A program made the translations under genes and the position numbers. A DNA stretch of 42,275 nucleotides from Nitrospirota bacterium (GTDB lineage Bacteria > Nitrospirota > Thermodesulfovibrionia > Thermodesulfovibrionales > Magnetobacteriaceae): positions 1 to 42,275 of the forward strand of contig JADFXJ010000022.1 in the NCBI GenBank assembly GCA_015233615.1, written 5' to 3'. The stretch's first letter is position 1. Every line of letters begins with the position of its first letter. Below the pieces are notes generated by a model. The model had not been told where the DNA came from, did no database searches, and worked only from the letters and a program-made list of their open reading frames with translations. Shown in pieces: positions 32,527 to 41,577 of this stretch.

Positions 32527-33324
32527 TTAACTGGTGCGGCCGTTTGCCAGAAAATTAAACAGAATTTCGTTAAAGCGATCCGGTACTTCGATCATGGGAC
32601 AGTGGCCGCAATTATCGACGTATGTAAATGAGCTTCCCTTTATTGCCTGTGCTGTCATAAGCACGGTGTTGACCGGTATGAGGGTATCTTCGAGTCCGTG
32701 AACGAAGAGAACGGGCGCGACAATGCTTCCGATTTTCATACTCCAGTTGGCGGATGACATGGCTTTCGGGTTCTCGAAAAAGACCTGCCGGGAAGAACTC
32801 GCGGCATGGTCAACGATCTGTTCGAAGTAAAAATCGTCGTTTAAGTGCGGCATGATGGCCTTCATTCCCATGCGAATCATCATCTTGTCACTCATGAGGG
32901 TACGGAACCATTCGTCTCCGAGTCCGGTTAATTCAGGAAAACCATGCATGGGCAGGGTGTCCACGAGGACGAGCTTCTTTACCATGTCGGGATAATTTAT
33001 GGCTACGAGCTGTGCCGTACCGCCTCCCATGGAGTGCCCTACCAGGTGTACGGGACGTATTCCGAGAGCCTCGATAAATTCCGCGACGAATGCGGCCATG
33101 TACTCCATCGTGTGGGTGTGGCCGGTTTCCGGGGTCTCGCCGCTTCCGGGCAAGTCAAGGGCATAAGCCTTAAACCCGGGCTTAAGCCTGGACAGCGTCT
33201 CTTTCCACCAAATGGACGAGGCCAGGTTGCCGTGTATGAATACTATGTATTCGTCCCCGTCGCCTGCGGACAAATACCTTACCATGTCGCCGCTTTTTGT
33301 GATTACAGTGAGATAACCGGTCAT
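32527..33324 (-). CDS. Alpha/beta hydrolase
   Basis: A 265-residue alpha/beta-hydrolase fold protein, cytoplasmic, with no signal peptide. The oxyanion motif is HGN (31-33), the nucleophile elbow GHSMGG has Ser98, the acid is Asp213 (HGLEDTLIP) and the base His241 (NCGHCPMIE), so the triad is complete. The substrate cannot be predicted from sequence; relatives include esterases, C-C hydrolases and BioH-like enzymes. The ATG follows the panC stop by one base (TGATATG), so the two genes are translationally linked. Confidence 0.9.
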   Translation of the reverse strand: MTGYLTVITKSGDMVRYLSAGDGDEYIVFIHGNLASSIWWKETLSRLKPGFKAYALDLPGSGETPETGHTHTMEYMAAFVAEFIEALGIRPVHLVGHSMGGGTAQLVAINYPDMVKKLVLVDTLPMHGFPELTGLGDEWFRTLMSDKMMIRMGMKAIMPHLNDDFYFEQIVDHAASSSRQVFFENPKAMSSANWSMKIGSIVAPVLFVHGLEDTLIPVNTVLMTAQAIKGSSFTYVDNCGHCPMIEVPDRFNEILFNFLANGRTS

Positions 33325-33325
33325 A

Positions 33326-34279
33326 TCAGGGCAACTCCACTAACAGATTATCTATCAACCGCGTGGAGCCCATCTTTAATGCCACGGCTATCAGTACGCT
33401 TTTCTTTGAATATTGCATAGTCATTTCTCCTTGTTTGTCCGGAATCTCTCCGGCATATTGTCCGGCCATTGCAGGTCTTGTCCCGGCATATTGTCCGAAA
33501 TCGGCAATCTCCCGAAGCGTGTCCGGGTCGAATATCCCCGCGTACTGGATCTCCGTTATGCTTATCGCCTTGTGAAGAAGCTCCATCAGCAGCTCCCTGA
33601 ATTTCAGCGGAGCATTCGGTGCAGAGAGTCCGTTAGCCTTTAGTAATTTCTGCAATTCGACCATACTCTTGTAAATGATGGGCGCGTCCTTTCGCTCTGC
33701 GGCACTCAGGTAGACGTTTCGCGAACTCATGGCCAATCCGTCGGGCTCTCTTACCGTGGTACACGGCACTACGGTTACGTCCATGCAGAGGTCCCGAACC
33801 ATTTTTCGTATTACCACGTACTGCTGGTAATCTTTCAAGCCAAAGTAGGCGTGCCGGGGTTTTACGATGTTAAAAAGTTTGGCTACCACCGTGGCTACCC
33901 CCGTGAAGTGCCCGTGCCTGAAGGCGCCGCAGAGGCGCTCCGTAATATCCCTGACTTCGACGAAGGTGTTAAACCCCTCCGGGTACATGTCGCCGACGTA
34001 GGGCATAAAAACAACTTCCACGCCCGCGCCGGCAAGTATATCCGCATCTTGCCAGTAGCTACGCGGGTACTTGTCGAAATCCTCCCCGGCGAGGAACTGC
34101 TTTGGGTTTACGAATATGCTTGCCACCGTCACGTCGTTTTCGGTCTTAGCCCTGGCTACCAGGCTTAAGTGGCCGTCGTGGAGGGCTCCCATGGTAGGAA
34201 CGAAGCCGATACTCCTGCCCTCCTGCCTGATGAGACAAGTCCTTTGCCGCATTTCCGGAACGCTCTTTATAATATCCAT
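33326..34279 (-). CDS. panC: Pantothenate synthetase with in-frame insertion
   Basis: This is ATP-dependent joining of pantoate and beta-alanine to pantothenate, on the route to coenzyme A. Clear family motifs are FVPTMGALHDGHLSL with His34 and His37 (nucleotide binding), FVNPKQF, and the flexible loop REPDGLAMSSRNVYLS. The protein has 317 residues, against roughly 280 for most PanC. The excess lies near the C-terminus: between DPDTLREIADF and KKSVLIAVALKMGSTRLIDN sit about 30 extra residues (262-291, with QYAG twice) encoded by a palindromic repeat. Catalytic parts are untouched, so activity is expected. No panB is adjacent, and no strong Shine-Dalgarno is seen before the ATG. Confidence 0.95.
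   Translation of the reverse strand: MDIIKSVPEMRQRTCLIRQEGRSIGFVPTMGALHDGHLSLVARAKTENDVTVASIFVNPKQFLAGEDFDKYPRSYWQDADILAGAGVEVVFMPYVGDMYPEGFNTFVEVRDITERLCGAFRHGHFTGVATVVAKLFNIVKPRHAYFGLKDYQQYVVIRKMVRDLCMDVTVVPCTTVREPDGLAMSSRNVYLSAAERKDAPIIYKSMVELQKLLKANGLSAPNAPLKFRELLMELLHKAISITEIQYAGIFDPDTLREIADFGQYAGTRPAMAGQYAGEIPDKQGEMTMQYSKKSVLIAVALKMGSTRLIDNLLVELP
33407..33496. repeat. Palindromic CCGG repeat inserted in panC
   Basis: About 90 bases, in frame, hold two direct copies of CCGGCATATTGTCCG and the core CCATTGCAGGTCTTGTCCCGG. The core aligns with the element at 24305 (CCGTTGCAGGCATTGTCCCAG). It adds ~30 residues to PanC without breaking the frame, like the Rickettsia palindromic elements. Confidence 0.6.
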
Positions 34280-34314
34280 ATCATCATATTATTTCATATA
34301 CCGGTACGTTGCGG

Positions 34315-35658
34315 CTATTTAAACCTTTTGGCAAGTTTAACCTTTTTCAGTTTGCCTACCACCACTAACTGGTAGTTGACGTCGTCAAGGTACTTGTTTG
34401 CTACCCTGTGTACGTCTTGCGTGGTGACTGCGTTGATGTAGTCCTTGTACTTTTGCTCGTAATCGAGCCCAAGGCCCAGGAATTCAACCTGTGCCATGAA
34501 ATTCGATATTTTATCCATAGTATCGATACGCCTCGGGAAACTGCCGATGAGAAAGTCTTTGGCACCTTGCAGCTCCTGGTCGGTCACTTTGTCTTGTTTC
34601 ATTTTCTTAATCTGTTTTAACATCTCTCTGATAGCAGTGTTTGCCATCTCGTTTTTAGTCTGTATGACCGCGGTAAAATCACCCGCATGCTTGTATGAGG
34701 CGAAGTGGGTGTGTACGTCGTAGGCAAGGCCCATCTTGTCACGTATGATCATATCCATGCGGGAGGAAAAACCGCCTCCGCCTAAAATGTAGTTCATCAC
34801 GGACAGTGGGTAGAAGTCAGGGTCTCCCCTGGATATGCCATAGTTGCCAAGTATGACGTTGGCCTGGGTAATGTCCATGTCTATGAGAGCGGCATGGCGT
34901 TTAGTCCTGTGCTTGAGGGAAGGCAGGGATTGTGCTGTGCCTGTCTGTACGTTTTTCCATTCGGACATGTATTTTTTTATCAGATTTAAGGCCTCGTCGT
35001 AGGATATGCTGCCGACTATGGAGATAATGCTAGAAGAGGGCAGGTAGTAATCGTCATGGAATTTTACCAGGTCTTCTTTCTTTATTGCGTCTATGGTAAC
35101 GGAATTGCCTTCGTTTAAGCGTCCATAGGGGAAGTCGCCGTACAAGTCCCTGATGAAAGTTTTTTGGGCAACGTAGCCCGGATCTTCCTCGCTTTGCTTG
35201 AGGGAACCCTTTATGAGAGCCTTCTTATGTTTTAGCTCACTTTCGGCAAAGGCAGGATTCAATATTACGTCGGAGAGTATTTCGAAGCCCTTATCCACGT
35301 CTTTTTGGAGGACGGACAAGGCTACGATTGTGTAGTCGGCTTCGATGCCGGCGTCCAGTGACGCCCCCATGAACTCAATCTCCCCGCTTATCTGCTCGGA
35401 CGTTCTAGAGCGTGTGCCTTCGGTAAGCATGGCCGCGGTAATGTTGGCCAGCCCCGCCTTTTGATCGGTCTCGTTCATCTTCGATGCCCTTATGAGTACC
35501 GTTACCTTGACTACCGGCAAGTTACTCCGGTTGCTGTAAAGGAGCGTCAGGCCGTTGTCCAGCACCTCACGACGAACGTCGAGTGCCCAGGACGCAGTTG
35601 GCACCAGCGTTGGCACCAGAAGTGACAGAAGTATCAACGTTCTTAAAAAGTTTTTCAT
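34315..35658 (-). CDS. M16-family peptidase-like subunit lacking the zinc motif
   Basis: A signal peptide (MKNFLRTLILLSLLVP ... SWA) is followed by an insulinase/M16 fold. Where active M16 enzymes have HxxEH, this protein reads GLANITAAMLTEGT, so zinc binding and catalysis are not expected. The C-terminal R/Y region is kept (GGGGFSSRMDMIIRDKMGLAYDV). Such catalytically silent subunits pair with an active M16 subunit, here the gene 78 bases upstream. It probably works in the periplasm in protein or peptide processing. An AAGGAGA Shine-Dalgarno precedes the ATG. Confidence 0.9.
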   Translation of the reverse strand: MKNFLRTLILLSLLVPTLVPTASWALDVRREVLDNGLTLLYSNRSNLPVVKVTVLIRASKMNETDQKAGLANITAAMLTEGTRSRTSEQISGEIEFMGASLDAGIEADYTIVALSVLQKDVDKGFEILSDVILNPAFAESELKHKKALIKGSLKQSEEDPGYVAQKTFIRDLYGDFPYGRLNEGNSVTIDAIKKEDLVKFHDDYYLPSSSIISIVGSISYDEALNLIKKYMSEWKNVQTGTAQSLPSLKHRTKRHAALIDMDITQANVILGNYGISRGDPDFYPLSVMNYILGGGGFSSRMDMIIRDKMGLAYDVHTHFASYKHAGDFTAVIQTKNEMANTAIREMLKQIKKMKQDKVTDQELQGAKDFLIGSFPRRIDTMDKISNFMAQVEFLGLGLDYEQKYKDYINAVTTQDVHRVANKYLDDVNYQLVVVGKLKKVKLAKRFK

Positions 35659-35736
35659 AAGCTATATTCTCCTTATATATATTGTTTTTCCATAAAATGC
35701 AAGCCCAATGCACGCCAGATGCAAGCCCTAAAAATC

Positions 35737-37299
35737 CTATTTGCCTGCCGGCAAAAGGACACCGGCCGTCCGGTTTTCTTTAGTAAAGTACTTTTGGGCG
35801 ACACGCTGTACGTCTTCGGGCCTGACTATATTAATCTCATCGAGGTACTTATCTTTTAAATGCCAATCGCCAAGCATTTCGTACATTCCCAGTATCTCAC
35901 CCTGAAAGTATATCGAATCCTGGCCCATTATAAAGGAAGCCTCGATCTGGTTTTTTGCCTTTTGGACATCCTGTTCCGAAGGGGGATTGGTCTTAACCAT
36001 ATCAATCTCTTTCAACAGGGAGTTTTCGAGTTCGCTGGTATCTTTACCCTGTGCCGGGGTACCGCTGAAGTAAAAGAGATCGGGGTCAAGAGACAAGCCG
36101 CTATAAAAAGCCATGGCATTGAGGGCAATCCTCTGATTCCTGACAAGGTTTTGGTAGAGGCGGCCACTTTTACCGGAAAAAATGGTTGCAAGTACGTCGA
36201 GGGCATAACTGTCCTTTTGTGGAATCGAGGGTACGTGATAGACCATCAAAAGGGCGGGCATTTGGGCCTGTTTTTTCACGGTAATCCTCTTTTCTTCGGT
36301 TTGTTGAGGTTCCGCCGGTACGGCAGGGCGCTCCACAATACGGCCGGGTATGGGGCCAAACTTCTCTTTGATCATCTTCATCGCGGATTCGGGGTTGACG
36401 TCTCCGGAAATGACGATGACCGCGTTAGATGGATTGTAGTAGTTTTCGTAGTACTTTCTAAGGTCCCCGACGGTTATCGACTCTATGTCCTTCATCCATC
36501 CAATCACGGGATTGCCGTATGGGTGTACGGCAAAAGCCTTAGAGGTAACCTCTTCGAGCAGGTAGTCCTGGGGGTTGTCGTCCGTCCTTAATCTGCGCTC
36601 TTCCATGACGACCTGCCTTTCGGACTTAAAATCCTCCGGCCTCAGCATCAGGTTGACCATTCTGTCGGATTCCATGTCTATGGAAAGATCCAAGCGGCTC
36701 GATATGAGGGTCTGGTAGTACATTGTGTAGTTTTTCGTGGTAAAAGCGTTGTCGGTTCCGCCGTGTTTCTGGATTATATTCGAAAACACCTTTGAGCCGA
36801 ACCTGGGAGTCCCCTTGAACATCATATGCTCCAGGAGATGACTTATGCCGGTTTTGCCCGCGTGCTCATATATGGATCCGACTCTGTACCATACCTGGAA
36901 AGTGGCTATGGGTGCCTTGTGGTCTTCGACGATGAGCACCTTTAAACCATTTTCGAGCTTATATTCCTTAACGTCGAGCTTAACCTGTGGTACGGACTGA
37001 GGTTTTGGCGGGGACGCTTTGGCCGTCTGCGTCTGTGCGGCTTTTGGCTCCTCCCGGGTTTTGGTTTCCTCGGTTGCGCAAGAAGTAATTAAAACCGCAG
37101 CGATAAGGCACACTATGCTGCCTATAAAGGCGTAGTTTACGGAATTAACGGTTCTTATGGCGGCTCCTAAGGCGGAGCTTACTGCGGATTCTGCGTATTT
37201 TATGGCGGATGCAAGCGAGTATTCTTTCGAACACCGCAACGCCGCTTGACTTAAAGCGTATTTGGCGGACCTGTATTTCTTTAAAAGATGATTATCCAA
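35737..37299 (-). CDS. M16-family zinc peptidase (active subunit)
   Basis: The zinc motif HLLEH (His154 to His158) and the downstream glutamate region ERQVVMEERRLRTDDNP mark an active inverzincin peptidase. The N-terminal ~50 residues before a hydrophobic stretch (FIGSIVCLIAAVLITSCA, lipobox-like ITSC) are unusually long, so the protein may be an inner-membrane anchored enzyme or a lipoprotein with an odd leader. I chose the TTG at 37299 (MDNHLLKKY) because an AGGAGG lies 8 bases upstream and it gives an 8-base overlap (TTGGATAA) with the upstream gene. The ATG at 37323 would add eight residues without a site. It probably forms a heterodimer with the next M16 gene. Confidence 0.92.
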   Translation of the reverse strand: MDNHLLKKYRSAKYALSQAALRCSKEYSLASAIKYAESAVSSALGAAIRTVNSVNYAFIGSIVCLIAAVLITSCATEETKTREEPKAAQTQTAKASPPKPQSVPQVKLDVKEYKLENGLKVLIVEDHKAPIATFQVWYRVGSIYEHAGKTGISHLLEHMMFKGTPRFGSKVFSNIIQKHGGTDNAFTTKNYTMYYQTLISSRLDLSIDMESDRMVNLMLRPEDFKSERQVVMEERRLRTDDNPQDYLLEEVTSKAFAVHPYGNPVIGWMKDIESITVGDLRKYYENYYNPSNAVIVISGDVNPESAMKMIKEKFGPIPGRIVERPAVPAEPQQTEEKRITVKKQAQMPALLMVYHVPSIPQKDSYALDVLATIFSGKSGRLYQNLVRNQRIALNAMAFYSGLSLDPDLFYFSGTPAQGKDTSELENSLLKEIDMVKTNPPSEQDVQKAKNQIEASFIMGQDSIYFQGEILGMYEMLGDWHLKDKYLDEINIVRPEDVQRVAQKYFTKENRTAGVLLPAGK

Positions 37300-38623
37300 T
37301 GCTTTCCTCCTCAAGTTTTTCATTTTTATAGCATTCTTTACCGTGGACTTCTATCTTAACCTTGGATACCCGGGTGTTGACCATTTCGACGACCGTCATT
37401 TTCATATGGTCCAGGCTGATGGTCTCCCCTCTTTCGGGTATCTTCTGTAGCGTAGTGACTATGAAGCCGCCAAGGGTGTCATAGTGGGGCGACTCCGGCA
37501 GGTCTATGGCATAGTCTTCTTTCAGATCCCTTATGCTTATGGACGCGTAGACGATGTACGTGTCCTTACCTATCTCTATTACGGGTCTTTCCGTGTCGTG
37601 CTCGTCTCTGATCTCTCCCACGATCTCTTCTATGAGGTCTTCTATCGTGGCGATTCCGGATACCATGCCGTATTCGTCTACTACTATAGCCATGTGGGTG
37701 CGCTTTTTCTGCATTTCGCCAAGGAGCGAGCTTATCATCATAGTTTCGGGGACGAAAAAGGGCGCCCGGAGGAGTTTCCTGACGTTGACCTCCTTGTTCT
37801 GGGCCATCAGGCTGAACAGGTCTTTTGAGTAGAGCACACCCTTTATGTTGTTTATATTCTTGTTGTAGACGGGGTAGCGCGAATACTGCTCTTCGGAAAT
37901 GATTCTCAGCGTTTTGTCTATGTTTCCGTCCAGCGTTATGCACACAACCTGTCCAATGGGAACCATCACCTCCTTTACGGAAATATCGGTAAACTCAAAG
38001 ACGCTATGAATAAGTTCCTGCTCCGTAGTCTCGAAGATTCCCCTGTCCTTGCCCTCTTGTATAAGCATTTTTATCTCTTCCTCCGAGATAAAACCCCGCT
38101 GCGTAAACGCCTTTTTACCGAAAGGCCTCAACAGCAGGTTCGTGCTGCCCGTCAGTAAATTGACAAACAGAGCGCTTATCCGTGAAAAAGCGTATATCGG
38201 TCTGGCAACAATGAGCGCCACCTTTTCCGGATTCATGAGTGCCAGCGTTTTTGGTACCAGTTCGCCTATGACGAGCGTCGCGTAAGAGACAAGCCCCACG
38301 ACAAGCCCCAGGGCAATCGGTTCGGCTGAGACGGAAATAATTCCGACCGGCAATCCGGCTATAATTGGTTTGATACGAGTTACGGCTATTGCACCGGCGA
38401 TGGCCGAAGAAAGGGCCGTGCCTATGGTTACGCCTATCTGGACGGTAGCCAGGAATCTGTCAGGCTGTGTCTTAAGCGACATGAGTATCCCGGCACGTTT
38501 GCTTCCCTCCTTTACCAGGGTTTCCACCATCGTTTTACGTGACGCGATCACGGCTATTTCCGAACACGCAAAGAAACCACTGAAAAGGATAAACAGGAAG
38601 ACCAAAAAAATATCAAACCCCAT
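37292..38623 (-). CDS. CNNM/DUF21 membrane protein with CBS pair and CorC_HlyC domain
   Basis: An N-terminal DUF21/CNNM transmembrane domain (residues ~1-180, opening with FDIFLVFLFILFSGFFACSE) is followed by two CBS domains (~200-320, with EVMVPIGQVVCITLD and MAIVVDEYGMVSGIATIEDL) and a C-terminal CorC_HlyC domain (~335-430, GGFIVTTLQKIPERGE). The family, often named hemolysin-like, includes Mg2+ exporters and related divalent-ion transporters; a magnesium role is likely but not proven. The ATG lacks a clear Shine-Dalgarno. Its stop overlaps the M16 gene start by 8 bases. Confidence 0.93.
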   Translation of the reverse strand: MGFDIFLVFLFILFSGFFACSEIAVIASRKTMVETLVKEGSKRAGILMSLKTQPDRFLATVQIGVTIGTALSSAIAGAIAVTRIKPIIAGLPVGIISVSAEPIALGLVVGLVSYATLVIGELVPKTLALMNPEKVALIVARPIYAFSRISALFVNLLTGSTNLLLRPFGKKAFTQRGFISEEEIKMLIQEGKDRGIFETTEQELIHSVFEFTDISVKEVMVPIGQVVCITLDGNIDKTLRIISEEQYSRYPVYNKNINNIKGVLYSKDLFSLMAQNKEVNVRKLLRAPFFVPETMMISSLLGEMQKKRTHMAIVVDEYGMVSGIATIEDLIEEIVGEIRDEHDTERPVIEIGKDTYIVYASISIRDLKEDYAIDLPESPHYDTLGGFIVTTLQKIPERGETISLDHMKMTVVEMVNTRVSKVKIEVHGKECYKNEKLEEESIG

Positions 38624-38652
38624 ACGTCACGCTGCTTTTGTAAATTCCCTTG

Positions 38653-38706
38653 TATATCCCGTGTATTTCGTATATCTCGTGTATTTCATATATCTTGTGC
38701 ATGTTG
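38653..38706. repeat. 18-base tandem repeat
   Basis: Three adjacent 18-base units start at 38653, 38671 and 38689: TATATCCCGTGTATTTCG, TATATCTCGTGTATTTCA, TATATCTTGTGCATGTTG. They sit just upstream of the CNNM gene start (30-83 bases), where they could affect its transcription or be a mutable spacer. Confidence 0.6.
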
Positions 38707-38951
38707 TTCAAATGTAGGCTGCCCAAACTCAGTCCGCCAGCCATGGTTTAATCGCTTCGATATTTCGATTTGTCAAATTATATAGTCCGGTTTGTCAGAA
38801 TTCTTATTTGCCCGATTCTATTTAGAAAATACATTTATCGCTTTTGGCAACTGTAAAAGTTAACAATCTTATCTAAGATAAACGGCGATTTAACGATTTT
38901 CTACGTGTAATAGTATAACAGATTCATTTTATATAGTCCAGATCTATTTAA

Positions 38952-39005
38952 TAATTGGCCGTTTCAGGTTATAGAACTGATTAATTGGCCATTTGGGGGG
39001 TATAG
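38952..39005. repeat. Two 30-base spaced direct repeats
   Basis: TAATTGGCC-(G/A)TTT-...-TATAG occurs at 38952 and 38982, exactly 30 bases apart, in the 643-base spacer between the divergent CNNM and chemoreceptor genes. It may be a regulator site. I see no gene in this spacer. Confidence 0.4.
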
Positions 39006-39157
39006 CAGCGTCTTCGATGAGTGCACCGATTAAGTCCGTAAAGACCAAAAACATCTGCGAACGCACCGGTTCCGCCTGCGGGGATGCCCGTGATATGCGC
39101 GGCGCCGCTTAAAGATATCCACTTCAACGTTCCCATATGACAGTTCTTATAAAATGC

Positions 39158-39186
39158 TTGACTTTTATATAATCATTTCATATAAT
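39158..39186 (+). promoter_or_regulatory. Sigma-70 promoter of the chemoreceptor gene
   Basis: TTGACT (39158-39163), 17 bases, then TATAAT (39181-39186) is close to the vegetative consensus. It predicts a start near 39193 and a ~74-base leader. A direct repeat TCATATAATTG (at 39175 and 39189) overlaps the -10 and could hold an operator. Confidence 0.7.
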
Positions 39187-39266
39187 TGTCATATAATTGC
39201 TTGGTTTAGGGATAGGGTGGGCTTTTATGAAGTTGAATATACTTTAATTGTCATGAGGAGGAACTA

Positions 39267-41168
39267 ATGAAGATCAGCACGGCCGTAATAATAATGGTAG
39301 CGTCGTTAATCGTTTTTGTGTTGGGAAGCGGTTTGTTTTTACGTTCCCAGTTATCGGGAATGATGGATGACGGACGGGTAGTCAACTTTGCCGGTAAGAT
39401 CAGGGGAGGCTCCCAGCGACTTATAAAACTCGAATTCGCAAGTAAACACGGCGAGGCGGATAAAGCTATCGAAAACATCGATAAGTATATAAATGGACTA
39501 ATAAACGGCGACAGTTCTTTAAAATTGCCAAAAGCAACCGACGAATCGTTCGTTACTCAATTGAAAAGAGTCGAAGTCTCCTGGAAAAGCTTGCGCCAAA
39601 GTGTCCTGGATTCACGAAAAGACGCCTCCCTTTCCGGAAAGGTTATGAGAGAAAGCGAAGAGTTTTTTGAGCTGACCAGAGAATTCACGAGTTCGGCCGA
39701 AAATCTCTCGGCCCACAACGTAGATACTATCAGAACAAGCCAGATAGTTTTCATTTCGCTCAATATTATGATCTTGTGCGCAGCCTTATATGCAACAAGG
39801 GCAAAAGTACTCCGTCCTTTAAAACTTTTGAGCGGACAGATAGAGAGCATGGTTAATAAGAATCTCAGGGTTTCCGTAAAATATGAAAGTAAGGACGAGA
39901 TAGGCTATTTGGTCAATGACATCAACAAGTTGATAGACTTTTTCAACGACGTGGTTAATAATACGATTGTATCCATAAATAACGTTGTGAGTACGATGGA
40001 TTTAGTCAGGACGAAAACGGACGGTACGGTGGAAGGCGCCAAACAACAGTATTCCCAGGCACTTCAGATAGCTACGGCGGCGGAGCAAATGAGCCAGACC
40101 ATAACGGATATAGCAATAAATGCTTCGAAGGCAACCGAAACGTCGTCAAATGCCATGGCTATAGCCGAAAAGGGTAAAGAAATAGCACTCGGTGCCTTAG
40201 GCACCGTAAACTCGGTTCATTCGACTACCTCCGAACTATCCTCGCTCATAGGCACGCTAAATATGCGTGTAACCGAAATTGGTGACATCCTGCAAGTTAT
40301 CAACGACATCGCAGACCAGACAAACCTGCTCGCCCTCAATGCTGCAATCGAGGCGGCCAGGGCAGGTGAGCAGGGCAGGGGGTTTGCCGTCGTAGCTGAC
40401 GAAGTCAGGAAGCTTGCCGAAAGAACCAAGACCGCAACTACCGAGATTTCGGGAAAAATCAATGCCGTACAATCAGAATCGGGCCGTACGACGGCGTCCA
40501 TGCAGTCCGCGTCCCTAGAAGTAAGTAAAACAACGGAACTGATGAACCAGGTCGGTGAGGTTTTGCGCGAAATCGTAAACGCCAATCGCGACGTGCGTGA
40601 CCAGATAACCACAATAGCCGTGTCCGTGGACGAACAGTCGGCAACTGCCGACGAGGTCGCCAAAAACGTCGAAAAGACGTCGGGTATTGCCCGGACGATG
40701 GAACAGGAATCACATAGCGTAATGAAAGAAATAAACAAAATGATCTCCTCCGCCGAAGAACTTCGTAAATCCACGACCGGATTCAAAACCAAGGGCAGCG
40801 AGCTTCTCGTTTTAGATTTAGCGAAGACTGATCATCGACTGTGGGTTAACCGCGTGTCTTTCTGCATAAAGGGTGCCGAAAATATAGATCCTAATACGCT
40901 TTTAGACCATACTGCGTGCCGTCTTGGCAAGTGGTATTATTCGGAGGGGAAAGACCTGTGCGGCCACATGCAGTGCTACCAGAAAATTGAAGGGCCCCAT
41001 AAAAAACTCCATGCACTGGGTAAAGATATCGTAACGATTTTCAACGGTGGAAACGAAGCACGCGCCAAAGAACTCTTTGTCGAGCTTGAATCGCTTTCCG
41101 GGGATATTATCGGTGCTTTGAACGAAACCAAGAGCGGTATGTCGTTACCCCAGGGCGCTCAAGCGTAG
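39267..41168 (+). CDS. Methyl-accepting chemotaxis protein with C-terminal CZB domain
   Basis: TM1 lies at ~6-28, a helical NarX/PilJ-like sensor at ~30-155, TM2 at ~157-180, HAMP at ~183-235 and the methyl-accepting region with the hairpin tip [20 protein letters not shown] at ~338-392. Residues ~525-615 are a CZB zinc-binding domain ([21 protein letters not shown]), keeping the Cys and His positions of that family. CZB domains sense zinc and oxidants such as hypochlorite at the cytoplasmic end of chemoreceptors or diguanylate cyclases. AGGAGG lies 8 bases before the ATG, and a near-consensus promoter stands upstream. It is the only gene on the plus strand in this half and has no che genes nearby. 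Confidence 0.95.
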   Translation: MKISTAVIIMVASLIVFVLGSGLFLRSQLSGMMDDGRVVNFAGKIRGGSQRLIKLEFASKHGEADKAIENIDKYINGLINGDSSLKLPKATDESFVTQLKRVEVSWKSLRQSVLDSRKDASLSGKVMRESEEFFELTREFTSSAENLSAHNVDTIRTSQIVFISLNIMILCAALYATRAKVLRPLKLLSGQIESMVNKNLRVSVKYESKDEIGYLVNDINKLIDFFNDVVNNTIVSINNVVSTMDLVRTKTDGTVEGAKQQYSQALQIATAAEQMSQTITDIAINASKATETSSNAMAIAEKGKEIALGALGTVNSVHSTTSELSSLIGTLNMRVTEIGDILQVINDIADQTNLLALNAAIEAARAGEQGRGFAVVADEVRKLAERTKTATTEISGKINAVQSESGRTTASMQSASLEVSKTTELMNQVGEVLREIVNANRDVRDQITTIAVSVDEQSATADEVAKNVEKTSGIARTMEQESHSVMKEINKMISSAEELRKSTTGFKTKGSELLVLDLAKTDHRLWVNRVSFCIKGAENIDPNTLLDHTACRLGKWYYSEGKDLCGHMQCYQKIEGPHKKLHALGKDIVTIFNGGNEARAKELFVELESLSGDIIGALNETKSGMSLPQGAQA

Positions 41169-41288
41169 AGGGGCATCCGGGTTGATGTCGTAAGGAGGAA
41201 ACAGTAAAATTTTGAATCTGCGTTTTATTCGTCCGCAGGCGATAATAATTTGGTTAAGTATCTCCAAAACAAGCTCTTTATCATACAT
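41145..41288 (-). pseudogene. Truncated HEPN (DUF86) toxin partner of MNT
   Basis: The ATG at 41288 overlaps the MNT stop by 8 bases (ATGTATGA). The frame begins MYDKELVLEILNQIIIACGR, then IKRRF, the usual N-terminus of DUF86/HEPN proteins paired with MNT. After ~27 residues the similarity stops, and the frame runs on to 41145 inside the end of the chemoreceptor gene. The RX4-6H catalytic motif is absent, so the toxin is dead. Confidence 0.6.
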
Positions 41289-41577
41289 AGACGGCATCTC
41301 TGTCGATTCGTTCTTTCAGAAATTTGTTCATTTTTTCACGATAACGAACTACGTCAACCCGTGTCTTGTAATCCGACTCCAGTTCTTCTTTAATATGTAC
41401 CATAAAAAAAAGATCCGGTTTGCTCATCTTTATCACAACATCCACATCGCTCTCATCAGACATCCGGCCAAGAGCAACCGAACCGAAGATGCCTAAAGCG
41501 GTAATTCCGTATTTTTCCCGGAACTCTTCTTTATGTTTGCGCAATACCTCCAACGCCGTCTCTAAAGTAATGTTCAC
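41281..41577 (-). CDS. MNT-type nucleotidyltransferase (antitoxin of HEPN/MNT module)
   Basis: A 98-residue minimal nucleotidyltransferase. Its catalytic site is complete: GS at 32-33 (IFGSVALGRMSDESDVDV), Asp44 and Asp46, and a third Asp75 (RVDVVRY). In HEPN/MNT systems this enzyme neutralises the HEPN RNase, in known cases by adding AMP to it. The start is GTG, with AAGGAGG a few bases upstream, and overlaps the stop of the preceding fragment by 4 bases (GTGA). The HEPN partner that should follow is truncated. Confidence 0.88.
   Translation of the reverse strand: MNITLETALEVLRKHKEEFREKYGITALGIFGSVALGRMSDESDVDVVIKMSKPDLFFMVHIKEELESDYKTRVDVVRYREKMNKFLKERIDRDAVYV

Noticed and set aside
41212-41496. 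94-residue plus-strand frame after the chemoreceptor
   Set aside because: It lies opposite the MNT nucleotidyltransferase and HEPN remnant, which have clear family motifs.
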